A stretch of 16,363 nucleotides of DNA from an uncultured bacterium (GTDB lineage Bacteria > Bacillota > Clostridia > TANB77 > CAG-508), in the NCBI GenBank assembly GCA_905215615.1, contig CAJMQM010000020.1, forward strand, positions 1 through 16,363, in the 5' to 3' direction. The translations under genes were made by a program, and so were the position numbers. Each line of letters begins with the position of its first letter. Positions within the stretch are counted from its first letter, which is position 1. Positions 7,566 to 15,157 of the stretch are shown here, in pieces. The notes beneath the pieces were generated by a model, which searched no databases, was not told the DNA's origin, and worked only from the letters and a program-made list of their open reading frames with translations.

Positions 7566-8255
7566 TTACACCTCACTATTATCATAGCCACCTTTTTTAT
7601 CGTCTCTAATAATATGGCCATCTTCTATTTGTATTACTCTTTTCTTCATTTTGTCTACTATATCTTTTGCATGTGTTGCAACAACTACAGTTGTACCTCT
7701 TTTATTAATGTCGTCTAATAATGTCATTATGTCCCAAGCTGTATCTGGGTCTAAGTTTCCTGTAGGCTCGTCTGCTATAAGCATTGATGGGTTATTAACT
7801 AAAGCTCTTGCTAAAGCAACTCTTTGTTGCTCCCCACCAGATAGTTCATTTGGGTAAACTTTTGCTTTATTACTTAATCCAACAAGTGACAATACCATTG
7901 GAACTTGCCTTCTAATATGCCTTTTTGTTGCATTTACTATATACATTGCAAAGGCAACATTGTCGTAAACGGTTTTGTCTGGTAAAAGTCTAAAGTCTTG
8001 GAAAACAACCCCCATACTTCTTCTTAAATATGGAACTCTTTTAGGTTTTAAATATGTTGTGTCTTTTCCATTTATTATTATGTTTCCAGATGTAGGGTTT
8101 TCTTCTTTTAAGATTAATTTAATTAAAGTAGATTTTCCAGAACCAGATGTTCCTACTAAAAATGCAAATTCTCCTTTTTCTATATTAAAATTTGCTTTAT
8201 GAACTGCCTCTGTACCTGTATCATATGTTTTACTAACGTTTCTAAATTCTATCAT
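7566..8255 (-). CDS. ftsE: cell division ATP-binding protein FtsE
   Basis: A 229-residue ABC ATPase that drives FtsX. Walker A is GTSGSGKST (35-43). The signature LSGGEQQRVALARAL and the Walker B segment MLIADEPTGNLDP are intact, and the Q-loop lies in VVFQDFRLLPDKT, an FtsE-typical segment. I choose ATG 8255 (MIEFRNVSKTY) over the in-frame ATG at 8282, because GAGGAG lies six bases before 8255 and the resulting length matches the family. It is first in the ftsE-ftsX-M23 operon. Upstream, minus-strand TATAAT hexamers occur at 8301-8306 and 8281-8286, but neither has a convincing -35, so the promoter is not settled. Confidence 0.96.
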   Translation of the reverse strand: MIEFRNVSKTYDTGTEAVHKANFNIEKGEFAFLVGTSGSGKSTLIKLILKEENPTSGNIIINGKDTTYLKPKRVPYLRRSMGVVFQDFRLLPDKTVYDNVAFAMYIVNATKRHIRRQVPMVLSLVGLSNKAKVYPNELSGGEQQRVALARALVNNPSMLIADEPTGNLDPDTAWDIMTLLDDINKRGTTVVVATHAKDIVDKMKKRVIQIEDGHIIRDDKKGGYDNSEV

Positions 8256-8433
8256 CAGTATCTCCTCGTTACTTTTTGACATTATATAATAATTTACAAC
8301 ATTATAATAACAATAAAATACATTATTTGCAATATATTTTCTAATAAAATTTACACAAAATTCACTTTTGGTTAATTTTAATATTTTAAGTAAAAAAATT
8401 ATTTTTTTGTTGCATTTCTAAAAAAATTAATAT

Positions 8434-8471
8434 AGAAAAAAGCTATGTATAATTCAAATTATACATAGCTT
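8434..8471 (-). terminator. intrinsic terminator of the transketolase operon
   Basis: AAGCTATGTATAATT and AATTATACATAGCTT form a perfect 15-bp stem with a two-base spacer, followed on the minus strand by a run of six T (8435-8440). It begins 17 bases after the stop of the transketolase C-subunit gene. Confidence 0.88.
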
Positions 8472-8487
8472 CTTTTATGCAAAAATT

Positions 8488-9426
8488 CTACTTTTCTAAT
8501 TCCTCAATTATTTTATCTACTATAGCTTGTGCATCAATTCTAAAGTATTTCATTAAATCTACAGATTTTCCAGATTTTCCAAAACAGTCTGGTATTCCCA
8601 TCCTTGTAACTTTTTTAGGATGTTCTTCTGCTAAAACTTCGCATACAGCTGTTCCAAGTCCTCCAATTACATTATGGTCTTCTACAGTAATTATACTTTT
8701 TGTTTCTTTAGCACATTTTACTATTAATTCCCTGTCTATAGGTTTTATTGTATGAATATCTACAACTCTAATATCTATATCTTTTTGTTTTAAAATTTCT
8801 TGTGCTTTTAAAGCTTCTGAAACTGTAACTCCTGTTGCAAAAACAGTTGCATCTTTTCCATTACCTATTTGTATTCCTTTTCCTATTTCGAATTTTTCAT
8901 TTTCATTATATATTACAGGTGTAGCAATTCTAGCTAGTCTTAAGTAAACAGGTCCATTAATTTTAGCTATTTCGTTAACAGCCCATTTTGTTTGTATATC
9001 ATCAGAAGTACACATAACAGTCATGTTTGGTAAACCTCTCATTAAGTTTATATCTTCTATCATTTGATGTGTAGCACCATCTTCTCCAACTGTAACTCCT
9101 GCATGCGTTCCGCAAATTTTAACATTTAGTTGTGGGTATGCTATACTACATCTTATTTGGTCATAAACTCTGCCTGTAGCAAATGCTGCAAATGTACTTA
9201 CATATGGAATTTTTCCAAATGTTGAAAGTCCAGCAGCTATTCCCATCATATTTTGTTCTGCTATTCCTACATCTATAAATCTATCTGGAAACTTTTTAGC
9301 AAATAAAGATGTTTTTGTGGATTTCGCTAAATCTGCATCTATTACAACAACATTTTTATTTTCTTCTCCTAATTTTTCTAAAGCTTCACCAAAACTTTGG
9401 CGAGTTGCTATCTCTTTACTTTCCAT
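8488..9426 (-). CDS. transketolase, C-terminal subunit
   Basis: A 312-residue protein matching the pyrimidine-binding and C-terminal domains of transketolase, encoded as a separate subunit, as in many clostridia and archaea. The catalytic Glu is E57 in GIAEQNM. FAAFATGRVYDQIR, the GTHAGVTVGEDGATHQ segment and a C-terminal transketolase domain (about 190-310, EDHNVIGGLG, KSGKSVDLM) follow. With the N-subunit it transfers two-carbon ketol units in the non-oxidative pentose phosphate pathway. ATG 9426 has GAGGAGGAAG just upstream. A 100-base gap separates it from the N-subunit gene upstream in the same operon. A paralogous role in DXS-like chemistry is unlikely, since dxs is present separately. 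Confidence 0.93.
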   Translation of the reverse strand: MESKEIATRQSFGEALEKLGEENKNVVVIDADLAKSTKTSLFAKKFPDRFIDVGIAEQNMMGIAAGLSTFGKIPYVSTFAAFATGRVYDQIRCSIAYPQLNVKICGTHAGVTVGEDGATHQMIEDINLMRGLPNMTVMCTSDDIQTKWAVNEIAKINGPVYLRLARIATPVIYNENEKFEIGKGIQIGNGKDATVFATGVTVSEALKAQEILKQKDIDIRVVDIHTIKPIDRELIVKCAKETKSIITVEDHNVIGGLGTAVCEVLAEEHPKKVTRMGIPDCFGKSGKSVDLMKYFRIDAQAIVDKIIEELEK

Positions 9427-9526
9427 TAATCTTCCTCCTCATACAAAACTTTCATAATCCATTTTTTCACAAATTACTTTATACTATCTACATAAATTGC
9501 ATTATACATTTTTAACTGTTTATAAA

Positions 9527-10360
9527 TTACCTGTATAAATTACTATCAAGCTCTTCTATAGCCTTATTGTATTCTTCTTCGCTTGGTGCTTTTCCATGCC
9601 ACTCTATTTTATTTTCCATAAAAGAAACACCTTTTCCCTTTACAGTTTTTGCAATTATTAGAGTTGGCATACCTTTTTTAGTTCTTGCTGAATTAAATGC
9701 ATCAATTAAATTAGATATGTTATGTCCATCACACTCTATTACATTAAATCCAAAGCTCATGAATTTATCTGCAATACTTGATGGTTCTATTATTTCTTCT
9801 ATGTTTGTTTCCAACTGTAATCCATTATTATCTAAAATAACACATAAATTGTCTAGCTCTTTTTTACTTGCTGTCATTGCAGCTTCCCATATTTGTCCTT
9901 CGTCTATTTCTCCATCTCCAAGTAAGCAATACACTCTACAACCAGCACTGTCCATCTTAGAAGCAATAGCCATACCCACTGCAGTAGATAGTCCTTGCCC
10001 TAAAGAACCTGTTGTCATGTCTACGCCAGGAACTTTATTCATATCTGGATGACCTTGTAAATTACTTCCTATTTTTCTAAAAGTTTTTAATAATTCTTTA
10101 TCAAAATAACCTTTTTTTGCTAACACAGCATATAGTGCTGGACTGCAATGCCCCTTTGATAAAACAAACCTATCTCTACCTTCTGCATTTGGCTTTTCTG
10201 AGTTTATATTCATTTGATTAAAATATAATACTGTTAAAATATCTGCACATGAAAGTGAGCCTCCTGGATGACCAGATTTTGCCTCATACACTTCTTCTAT
10301 TATATCTTTTCTTACATCATTAGCTATTTTTTCTAATGCATCTATACTTGTAACTTTCAA
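9527..10360 (-). CDS. transketolase, N-terminal (TPP-binding) subunit
   Basis: A 277-residue protein carrying the diphosphate-binding half of transketolase. Landmarks are H31 in SGHPGG, H71 in SKGHCSPALY, GSLGQGLS, and the TPP/Mg motif starting at GDGEIDEGQIWEA (148-150) with the downstream NN in ILDNNGLQ; KTVKGKG and WHGKAPSE close the domain. The length matches the split-subunit family. The start is TTG at 10360: AAAGGAGG lies seven bases before it, no nearer ATG exists, and MKVTSIDALEKIA aligns with family N-termini. It is the first gene of the two-gene operon, behind a good promoter at 10410-10438. The weaker TTG start may adjust subunit ratio, though this is inference. Confidence 0.94.
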   Translation of the reverse strand: MKVTSIDALEKIANDVRKDIIEEVYEAKSGHPGGSLSCADILTVLYFNQMNINSEKPNAEGRDRFVLSKGHCSPALYAVLAKKGYFDKELLKTFRKIGSNLQGHPDMNKVPGVDMTTGSLGQGLSTAVGMAIASKMDSAGCRVYCLLGDGEIDEGQIWEAAMTASKKELDNLCVILDNNGLQLETNIEEIIEPSSIADKFMSFGFNVIECDGHNISNLIDAFNSARTKKGMPTLIIAKTVKGKGVSFMENKIEWHGKAPSEEEYNKAIEELDSNLYR

Positions 10361-10409
10361 AATATTACCTCCTTTTAATACAAACTAGTTGTATAATTTA
10401 ATTATTTAA

Positions 10410-10438
10410 GTTATATCATACCATTAAATTAATTACAA
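10410..10438 (-). promoter_or_regulatory. sigma-A promoter of the transketolase operon
   Basis: On the minus strand TTGTAA (10433-10438) and TATAAC (10410-10415) are exactly 17 bp apart, with TGA forming an extended -10. It lies about 50 bases before the TTG start and immediately after the terminator of the Rieske oxidoreductase gene. Confidence 0.65.
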
Positions 10439-10439
10439 T

Positions 10440-10469
10440 AAAAAAATTACACTTTTAAAATGTGTAATT
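10440..10469 (-). terminator. intrinsic terminator of the Rieske oxidoreductase gene
   Basis: On the minus strand AATTACAC and GTGTAATT form an 8-bp stem around a 9-base loop, followed by a run of seven T (10440-10446). It lies 54 bases after the stop at 10524. Confidence 0.8.
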
Positions 10470-10523
10470 ATAGGTTATAAAAATAATTATTCTAGCTAGG
10501 TAATAGTGGTATATTTTTTTGTA

Positions 10524-12035
10524 TTAAATTTTATATAAATCTTTTACAGTAGGACCATATAGCATTTTTCCTGTATAATCATACCTTGAACCATGGCATG
10601 GGCAATCCCAAGTTTTTTCTAAATTATTCCATGTAAGTTCACATCCCAAATGTGCACATTTTGGAGCAACCATATATATTTTCCCTTCTTTATCTTTATA
10701 AGCTCCTATTTTTTCTCCATCTATTTCTATTATTTTTCCTTCTTCAACTTTTAAATTTTCCTTTTCTGTATCTGGTAACACCAATTTTTTAACAATTAAC
10801 GAATTTACAGTTTCTTTAAGCATCTCTCCTAATTCTTGTCTATTTTTTATTGGCTCTACTCTTGTAGATGTAAAAATATCTTCATATCTATTTTTTCTTT
10901 TTGTTATCATATCTGTAATTATACTTGATGCTATATTAGATGTAGTTATTCCCCATTTATTAAAACCTGTTGCTACATAAGCATTTTCCCACATGGTAGA
11001 AAATTTACCTATATATGGTATTTTGTCTAGTGTAATGCAATCCTCTGTATTCCAATAATTTTTTATCTTTCCTTCTGGGCATATCTTTTTTGCTACATTT
11101 TCTAAACTTTTATATGAATTTGTTAAATCTATTTTTTCTCCTGTTTTATGGTCAGAACCAACAACTATAAGTACATAGCCACTTTCGTCTTTTGCCATCC
11201 TTAATGAAATTTTTGGATTTGTAGAAGTTATATACATACCATCAATTAACTTTTCATTTACACGCATTGATATTCCATAGCTTGTAGACTGATACATTTT
11301 CATAAAATAAAAACCCGGCATATTTACTATTGGGTATTTAGTTGCTATTACTAAATATTTTGCCTTTATTACATACCCATCTTCTGTTTCTACAAAATAA
11401 TAGTCATCTTTATTTTTTACACCAACTGCTTTGGTGTTCTCATATATTTCTGCACCCAAATCATTACATATTTTTGCAAGTTCAGTTACATATTTATATG
11501 GATTAAATTGTGCTTGATTTTCGAATTCTATACCTGCTAGTGGCTTTAATGTAGGTAATTTTTTATCTATTTCTTCTTTATCTATATATCTAACATCTCC
11601 TCCAAAACTTTTTACAGTATCTACTTCATCTTTTATTTTCTGAACTTCCTCTTCTTTTGTTGCAACTACATATGAATTTTCCTTTTCTAAATTACACTCT
11701 ATTTTCTCTTTTTCTATAATTTGCTCCATATCTCTTATTGCTGTTTCATTTGCCTCATAATACATTTTAGCAAATTCTTCTCCTTTAGAAATTTTTAGAT
11801 ATTTATAAAACAATCCATGTTGACTTGTAATTTTGGCAGTACTGTTTCCCGTTGTTTGCATGCCTATTACACCCTTTTCTAGCAATGTAACTTTTAAATT
11901 TTGTTTTAGCAATTTATAAGCTATGCTTACACCTGTAATTCCTCCTCCAATTATACACACCTCTGTTTCAATATCTTTTGATATTCTATCGTATTTCTTC
12001 ACGTTTTTTGTAGTATCTACCCAATATGAATTCAT
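10524..12035 (-). CDS. FAD-dependent oxidoreductase with C-terminal Rieske [2Fe-2S] domain (YhfW-like)
   Basis: A 503-residue fusion. The N-terminal DAO-family flavoprotein starts with the dinucleotide motif IIGGGITG (28-35). NKWGITTSN near residue 355 resembles the closing FAD contact. The C-terminal Rieske domain (about 420-503) has both cluster motifs intact: C460 and H462 in CAHLGC, C478 and H481 in CPCHGS, plus the C465/C480 pair. The architecture matches Bacillus YhfW, whose substrate is not established to my knowledge. It is likely a soluble enzyme coupling amine or hydroxy-acid oxidation to a one-electron acceptor; this is inference. I start at ATG 12035 with GGAGAG eight bases upstream; an in-frame GTG at 12044 abuts that site and is too close. 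A 22-bp palindrome lies directly upstream of the ribosome site. The gene is monocistronic between two terminators. Confidence 0.9.
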   Translation of the reverse strand: MNSYWVDTTKNVKKYDRISKDIETEVCIIGGGITGVSIAYKLLKQNLKVTLLEKGVIGMQTTGNSTAKITSQHGLFYKYLKISKGEEFAKMYYEANETAIRDMEQIIEKEKIECNLEKENSYVVATKEEEVQKIKDEVDTVKSFGGDVRYIDKEEIDKKLPTLKPLAGIEFENQAQFNPYKYVTELAKICNDLGAEIYENTKAVGVKNKDDYYFVETEDGYVIKAKYLVIATKYPIVNMPGFYFMKMYQSTSYGISMRVNEKLIDGMYITSTNPKISLRMAKDESGYVLIVVGSDHKTGEKIDLTNSYKSLENVAKKICPEGKIKNYWNTEDCITLDKIPYIGKFSTMWENAYVATGFNKWGITTSNIASSIITDMITKRKNRYEDIFTSTRVEPIKNRQELGEMLKETVNSLIVKKLVLPDTEKENLKVEEGKIIEIDGEKIGAYKDKEGKIYMVAPKCAHLGCELTWNNLEKTWDCPCHGSRYDYTGKMLYGPTVKDLYKI

Positions 12036-12049
12036 TAAAATCACTCTCC

Positions 12050-12071
12050 TTATTGTAATTATTTACAATAA
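12050..12071. promoter_or_regulatory. 22-bp perfect palindrome, candidate operator
   Basis: TTATTGTAA and TTACAATAA are exact inverse complements separated by four bases. The element abuts the GGAGAG site (12044-12049) of the Rieske oxidoreductase gene and lies in the 50-base interval where its promoter must fall. The half-site/4-bp spacer layout is like that of CRP/FNR-family and Rex operators, but the half-site is not a consensus for either that I can confirm. Confidence 0.5.
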
Positions 12072-12093
12072 AAAGATTTTTAAACATATAAAG

Positions 12094-12143
12094 AAAAAAG
12101 AAACAGTCTATAATTCCTAAAATAGGAAATTTTAGTCTGTTTC
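12094..12143 (-). terminator. terminator of the DUF362 gene
   Basis: A long imperfect hairpin: GAAACAG (12100-12106) pairs with CTGTTTC (12137-12143), with inner pairing through CCTA/TAGG. A six-base T-run follows on the minus strand (12094-12099). A T-rich tract on the other side might let it work in both directions. Confidence 0.75.
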
Positions 12144-12166
12144 CTTTTTCTCTTTTCTGTTTCTCT

Positions 12167-13051
12167 CTATTTAATTTCACACAATTCATATTCTCTAGTT
12201 CCAAAGCCCAATTCAGCAGCTGCTTCTATTGTGTGCACACCATGCCTACTTTCTACTCTTTCTATAAAGTGCTCTTTTCCTGGATCATTTGAATTATATA
12301 CAAAATCTATGCAAGCTTGGTCTATTGCTATTGGGTCTGTACTTGCTAAAATTCCAATATCTTTCATACATGGGTCTTCTGCAACTGCACAGCAATCACA
12401 ATCCACAGATAAATTGCACATAACATTTATATATACAATTTTGTCTTTAAACAAATTATTAACAGCTGATGCAGCATCTGCCATTGTTTCTAAGAATTTA
12501 TCTTGTTCAGGTAAATTGTCCCAAAGTTTATTTTGGTCTTTTATTTTTCCAGCAGAGTGTATCCAAGTTTTTCCCTCTGATGATGCACAACCAATAGATA
12601 ATTGTTTTAATGCTCCTCCATAGCCTCCCATTGGATGACCTTTAAAATGTGATAATACTAACATTGAATTATATTTTTCTATATCTTTTCCAACATAGTC
12701 TGTAGTTATTACTTTTCCATTTGGTATATCTAGTTCTTTGTCTGGTCCTTCTGCATCTAATAAGTCTACATTAAAATATTTTGACCATCCATGTTCTTCT
12801 AATAACTTTTTATGCTTTTCTGTGGAATTTCTTTCTCCACCGTATGCAGTATTGCACTCTACAACTGTTCCATTTACATAGTCTATTATTTTCTTTACAA
12901 ATTCAGGTTTTAAATAATTTTGGTTTCCTTGTTCTCCTGAGTGTAACTTAACAGCCACTTTTCCTGGTAGCTTTACTCCAACTGCCTCATACATTTTTAT
13001 AACACTTTCTGGTGTTATTTCTCTTGTAAAATAAACTTTAGATTTTTCCAT
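12167..13051 (-). CDS. DUF362 (COG2768-like) putative Fe-S centre protein
   Basis: A 294-residue member of the DUF362 family, common in anaerobes and of unproven function. Family landmarks are KVAVKLHSGEQGN near the N-terminus, VECNTAYGG, SHFKGHPMGGYGGALKQLSIG (around residues 138-155) and a cysteine-rich patch, VDCDCCAVAEDPCMKD, near 222-237 that could bind a metal cluster. ILASTDPIAIDQACIDFV follows. It lacks the appended ferredoxin-type 4Fe-4S domain found in some longer relatives. No signal peptide or membrane segment is seen, so it is cytosolic. ATG 13051 has GAGGGA upstream. It follows the FMN protein gene by 85 bases with a possible promoter between, and ends at a terminator. Its neighbours are redox proteins, which fits an electron-transfer role but does not prove one. 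Confidence 0.85.
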   Translation of the reverse strand: MEKSKVYFTREITPESVIKMYEAVGVKLPGKVAVKLHSGEQGNQNYLKPEFVKKIIDYVNGTVVECNTAYGGERNSTEKHKKLLEEHGWSKYFNVDLLDAEGPDKELDIPNGKVITTDYVGKDIEKYNSMLVLSHFKGHPMGGYGGALKQLSIGCASSEGKTWIHSAGKIKDQNKLWDNLPEQDKFLETMADAASAVNNLFKDKIVYINVMCNLSVDCDCCAVAEDPCMKDIGILASTDPIAIDQACIDFVYNSNDPGKEHFIERVESRHGVHTIEAAAELGFGTREYELCEIK

Positions 13052-13102
13052 AGTAAAATCCCTCTTTCTATAAAATTTTCATAAGTAAATTTCTGTATTA
13101 TA

Positions 13103-13131
13103 TATATCACTTGGAGCTTACTTTAAGTCAA
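13103..13131 (-). promoter_or_regulatory. possible promoter for the DUF362 gene
   Basis: On the minus strand TTGACT (13126-13131) and GATATA (13103-13108) are 17 bp apart, between the flavoprotein stop and the DUF362 start. The -35 is close to consensus. The -10 is weaker, and an overlapping TATAAT lies at a poor 23-bp spacing. Confidence 0.45.
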
Positions 13132-13136
13132 TAGTT

Positions 13137-13772
13137 TTATCTAATAAAATTAGTATATATTGTTTTTTCTTGTTCTGGTGGGTTTATTCCATTTTTCTTT
13201 CCCGCTTCTATACATTTTAAATAATATGCCATATTTCTACCTAAAATTCTCATTGCTTGCATACCTTCCTCGTCTTTCATAACTTCTTCTGGAGAAGTTC
13301 CATGAACCATATTCCAATATCTTGATGAAATTATAGGCATTTGTGTAATACCAAAGTATTTATTTATTTGGTCATATGTAGCTGTTGTTCCCGCTCTTCT
13401 TGCAGAGATTACAGATGCTGCCGGTTTATATAAGAAATAATCTGCTTTTCCTCCTAATGTAGATGAATAAAATGCTCTGTCCATAAAAGATGTTATAGCT
13501 CCACTTGCAGCTGCATAGTGTACTGGTGTGCCAAAAATAAATCCATCTGCATCTTTTGCTTTTTCTACAAATTCATTTACAACATCATCAAATACACATT
13601 TTCCAGTTTTAACGCATGTTTTGCAGGCAATACATCCAGCAATTGGTTTAATACCTACCCAAAATATTTCTGTTTCAATTCCTTCTTCATTTAAACTTTT
13701 GGCTACCTCACTTAAAGCTGTATAAGTACATCCATTTTTATGTGGACCACCATTTACTAGTAAAACTTTCAT
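13137..13772 (-). CDS. iron-sulfur-flavoprotein-like NAD(P)H:FMN oxidoreductase family protein
   Basis: A 211-residue flavodoxin-fold protein of the NADPH-dependent FMN reductase family. The N-terminal phosphate-binding loop is NGGPHKNGCTYTAL (7-20). A compact cysteine cluster at C47, C50, C53 and C59 fits the CX2CX2CX4-7C motif of iron-sulfur flavoproteins, which bind a [4Fe-4S] cluster beside FMN. FIFGTPVHYAAASGAITSFMDR (around 79-100) is the FMN-contacting segment, with SARRAGTTATYDQ after it. Such proteins transfer electrons in anaerobes, often to reduce oxygen, peroxide or quinones; the partner here is unknown. ATG 13772 has AAAGGAGAA upstream. It has a good promoter at 13840-13868 and sits between the exchanger terminator and the DUF362 gene. 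Confidence 0.88.
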   Translation of the reverse strand: MKVLLVNGGPHKNGCTYTALSEVAKSLNEEGIETEIFWVGIKPIAGCIACKTCVKTGKCVFDDVVNEFVEKAKDADGFIFGTPVHYAAASGAITSFMDRAFYSSTLGGKADYFLYKPAASVISARRAGTTATYDQINKYFGITQMPIISSRYWNMVHGTSPEEVMKDEEGMQAMRILGRNMAYYLKCIEAGKKNGINPPEQEKTIYTNFIR

Positions 13773-13839
13773 TTTGCATTTCTCCTTTCAAACATTATAA
13801 TATATTATATTTTGATATTTTATTTAAATTACTTTTTGT

Positions 13840-13868
13840 ATTCTATCATACTAGTAGATAATTAACAA
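13840..13868 (-). promoter_or_regulatory. sigma-A promoter of the FMN protein gene
   Basis: On the minus strand TTGTTA (13863-13868) and TAGAAT (13840-13845) are exactly 17 bp apart, with TGA making an extended -10. It lies about 68 bases before the ATG at 13772. The rest of the 13773-13992 gap holds the ribosome site and the exchanger's terminator; I see nothing else in it. Confidence 0.6.
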
Positions 13869-13952
13869 GATAAATTAGTTTAACCTTACTTTTTATATAT
13901 GCATACACTGGGTAATTTAAAACACATATAATAAGTCCAATATTTTATGCAT

Positions 13953-13986
13953 AAAATACCCCAAAATATTAATTTTTTTTGGGGTA
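13953..13986 (-). terminator. intrinsic terminator of the cation exchanger gene
   Basis: TACCCCAAAA (13957-13966) and TTTTGGGGTA (13977-13986) form a perfect 10-bp stem with a 10-base loop, followed on the minus strand by a short TTTT tract. It starts seven bases after the exchanger stop at 13993. Confidence 0.82.
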
Positions 13987-13992
13987 CTAGCA

Positions 13993-14970
13993 TTAAGACT
14001 TCCCTACCATAGACAGTATATAAATAATATACACTATGATTAAAAGTGTTCCACGTTTTTTATCTAACTCATTATTTTTATTTATTTTTGCTATAAATTG
14101 TAGATAAACAGTTATGGCAATTAACATTAAAACGCTAATATTAAAATTAGATGTAAATGTTAGTGGGTTAATTATAGCTCCTACTCCTATTAATAAACAC
14201 AAATTTAAAATATTAGAGCCTGTAATGTTTCCTAATAATAAGTCTGTTTCGTTCTTTCTAGCTGCTATAATTCCTGTTATAATTTCTGGAAGTGCAGTAC
14301 CAATTGCTACAACCGTCATGCCTATGAAGCTTTCTGATAGTCCCAACCTTCCCGCTATTGAAACAGCATTATCTACTACAAAGTCTGAACCAAATTTTAA
14401 TCCTAATATTCCTAAAACAAAATAAATAATAATTAACCAAATAGATTTAACTTCTTTTTCTTCTACATCTTTTATTATTTCTTCATCTTTTTGTTTATTT
14501 TTTAGTTTTTTTTCTTCATAGATAGTATAAACAATATATGCAGCTGTGCAAAGCAATAACACTACACCTTGCCACCTATCAATTATATGTGTTTCTCCCA
14601 ATTTTGTAGTGTTTCCTAAAAACAACATCAAAACCATTGCAGCAATACTAATTGGAAAATGTACTTTTATAATTCTTCTATCAAATTTTACAGGTCTTAT
14701 TAAACTAGAAATTCCTATTACGAATAAAAAGTTACAAATACAGCTACCAATAGCATTCCCAATTATTAAATCTGAGTGTCCATCTATAGCAGATGTTATT
14801 GTGATAAAAACCTCTGGCAAAGAAGTTCCAAGTGCAACTATTGTTAGTCCTATTAGCATTTCTGATAATCCAAATTTTTTAGCTATACTGCTTGCTGCTT
14901 TAACTAATAAATCTGCACCTTTTACAAGAAAAATAAATCCTAATATTATAAGTAGTATTTCAACTATCAA
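13993..14970 (-). CDS. CaCA-family calcium/sodium (cation) antiporter, YrbG-like
   Basis: A 325-residue membrane protein of about ten segments in two inverted halves, as in the Ca2+:cation antiporter family. Both alpha repeats are clear: GLTIVALGTSLPEVF (41-55) followed by GNAIGS, and GMTVVAIGTALPEI in the second half followed by GNITGSNILN. The paired Glu and Ser/Asn residues form the ion-binding site in known structures. A charged cytoplasmic loop (EEKKLKNKQKDEEI) separates the halves. It probably exports Ca2+ in exchange for Na+ or H+; the ion is inferred. The start is TTG at 14970 (MIVEILLI): AGGAGG lies 10 bases upstream and no upstream in-frame start precedes a stop. It lies between two terminators, so it is probably monocistronic. 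Confidence 0.93.
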   Translation of the reverse strand: MIVEILLIILGFIFLVKGADLLVKAASSIAKKFGLSEMLIGLTIVALGTSLPEVFITITSAIDGHSDLIIGNAIGSCICNFLFVIGISSLIRPVKFDRRIIKVHFPISIAAMVLMLFLGNTTKLGETHIIDRWQGVVLLLCTAAYIVYTIYEEKKLKNKQKDEEIIKDVEEKEVKSIWLIIIYFVLGILGLKFGSDFVVDNAVSIAGRLGLSESFIGMTVVAIGTALPEIITGIIAARKNETDLLLGNITGSNILNLCLLIGVGAIINPLTFTSNFNISVLMLIAITVYLQFIAKINKNNELDKKRGTLLIIVYIIYILSMVGKS

Positions 14971-15063
14971 ATTAATTGTTCCTCCTTATATTACTATGTA
15001 ACAGAGTTTTCTTTTATTATGTGTTAGAATAAAATTTATATTACATTTTTCATATTATAATAT

Positions 15064-15090
15064 AAAAGATTTGCAAAAAGCAAACCTTTT
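15064..15090. terminator. terminator hairpin downstream of the flavodoxin gene
   Basis: AAAAGATTTGC and GCAAACCTTTT form an 11-bp stem (one G-T wobble on the minus strand) around a five-A loop. T-rich sequence follows in both directions, a clean T-run on the plus strand and TTTTATATT on the minus strand. It separates the flavodoxin gene (stop 15158) from the exchanger gene (start 14970). Confidence 0.72.
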
Positions 15091-15157
15091 TTATATTTTC
15101 ATTTAATTTTAAAATTAACCTATATTCCTAATTTATTGTCATTTCAAAATTTTATTT

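Noticed and set aside
8283..8434. Possible ftsE promoter elements
   Set aside because: Two TATAAT hexamers exist on the minus strand, but neither has a -35 at acceptable spacing, and the region is so AT-rich that chance matches are expected.
9567..10052. 161-codon plus-strand frame
   Set aside because: Long only because it is antisense to the transketolase N-subunit in an AT-rich genome; it has no recognisable domain.
11986..12204. 72-codon minus-strand frame spanning the DUF362/Rieske gap
   Set aside because: It overlaps the terminator hairpin, the palindrome and the start of the Rieske gene in another frame, is highly charged with a random hydrophobic patch, and has no credible ribosome site.
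14546..15001. 151-codon plus-strand frame antisense to the exchanger
   Set aside because: The hydrophobicity mirrors the transmembrane repeats of the real minus-strand gene.
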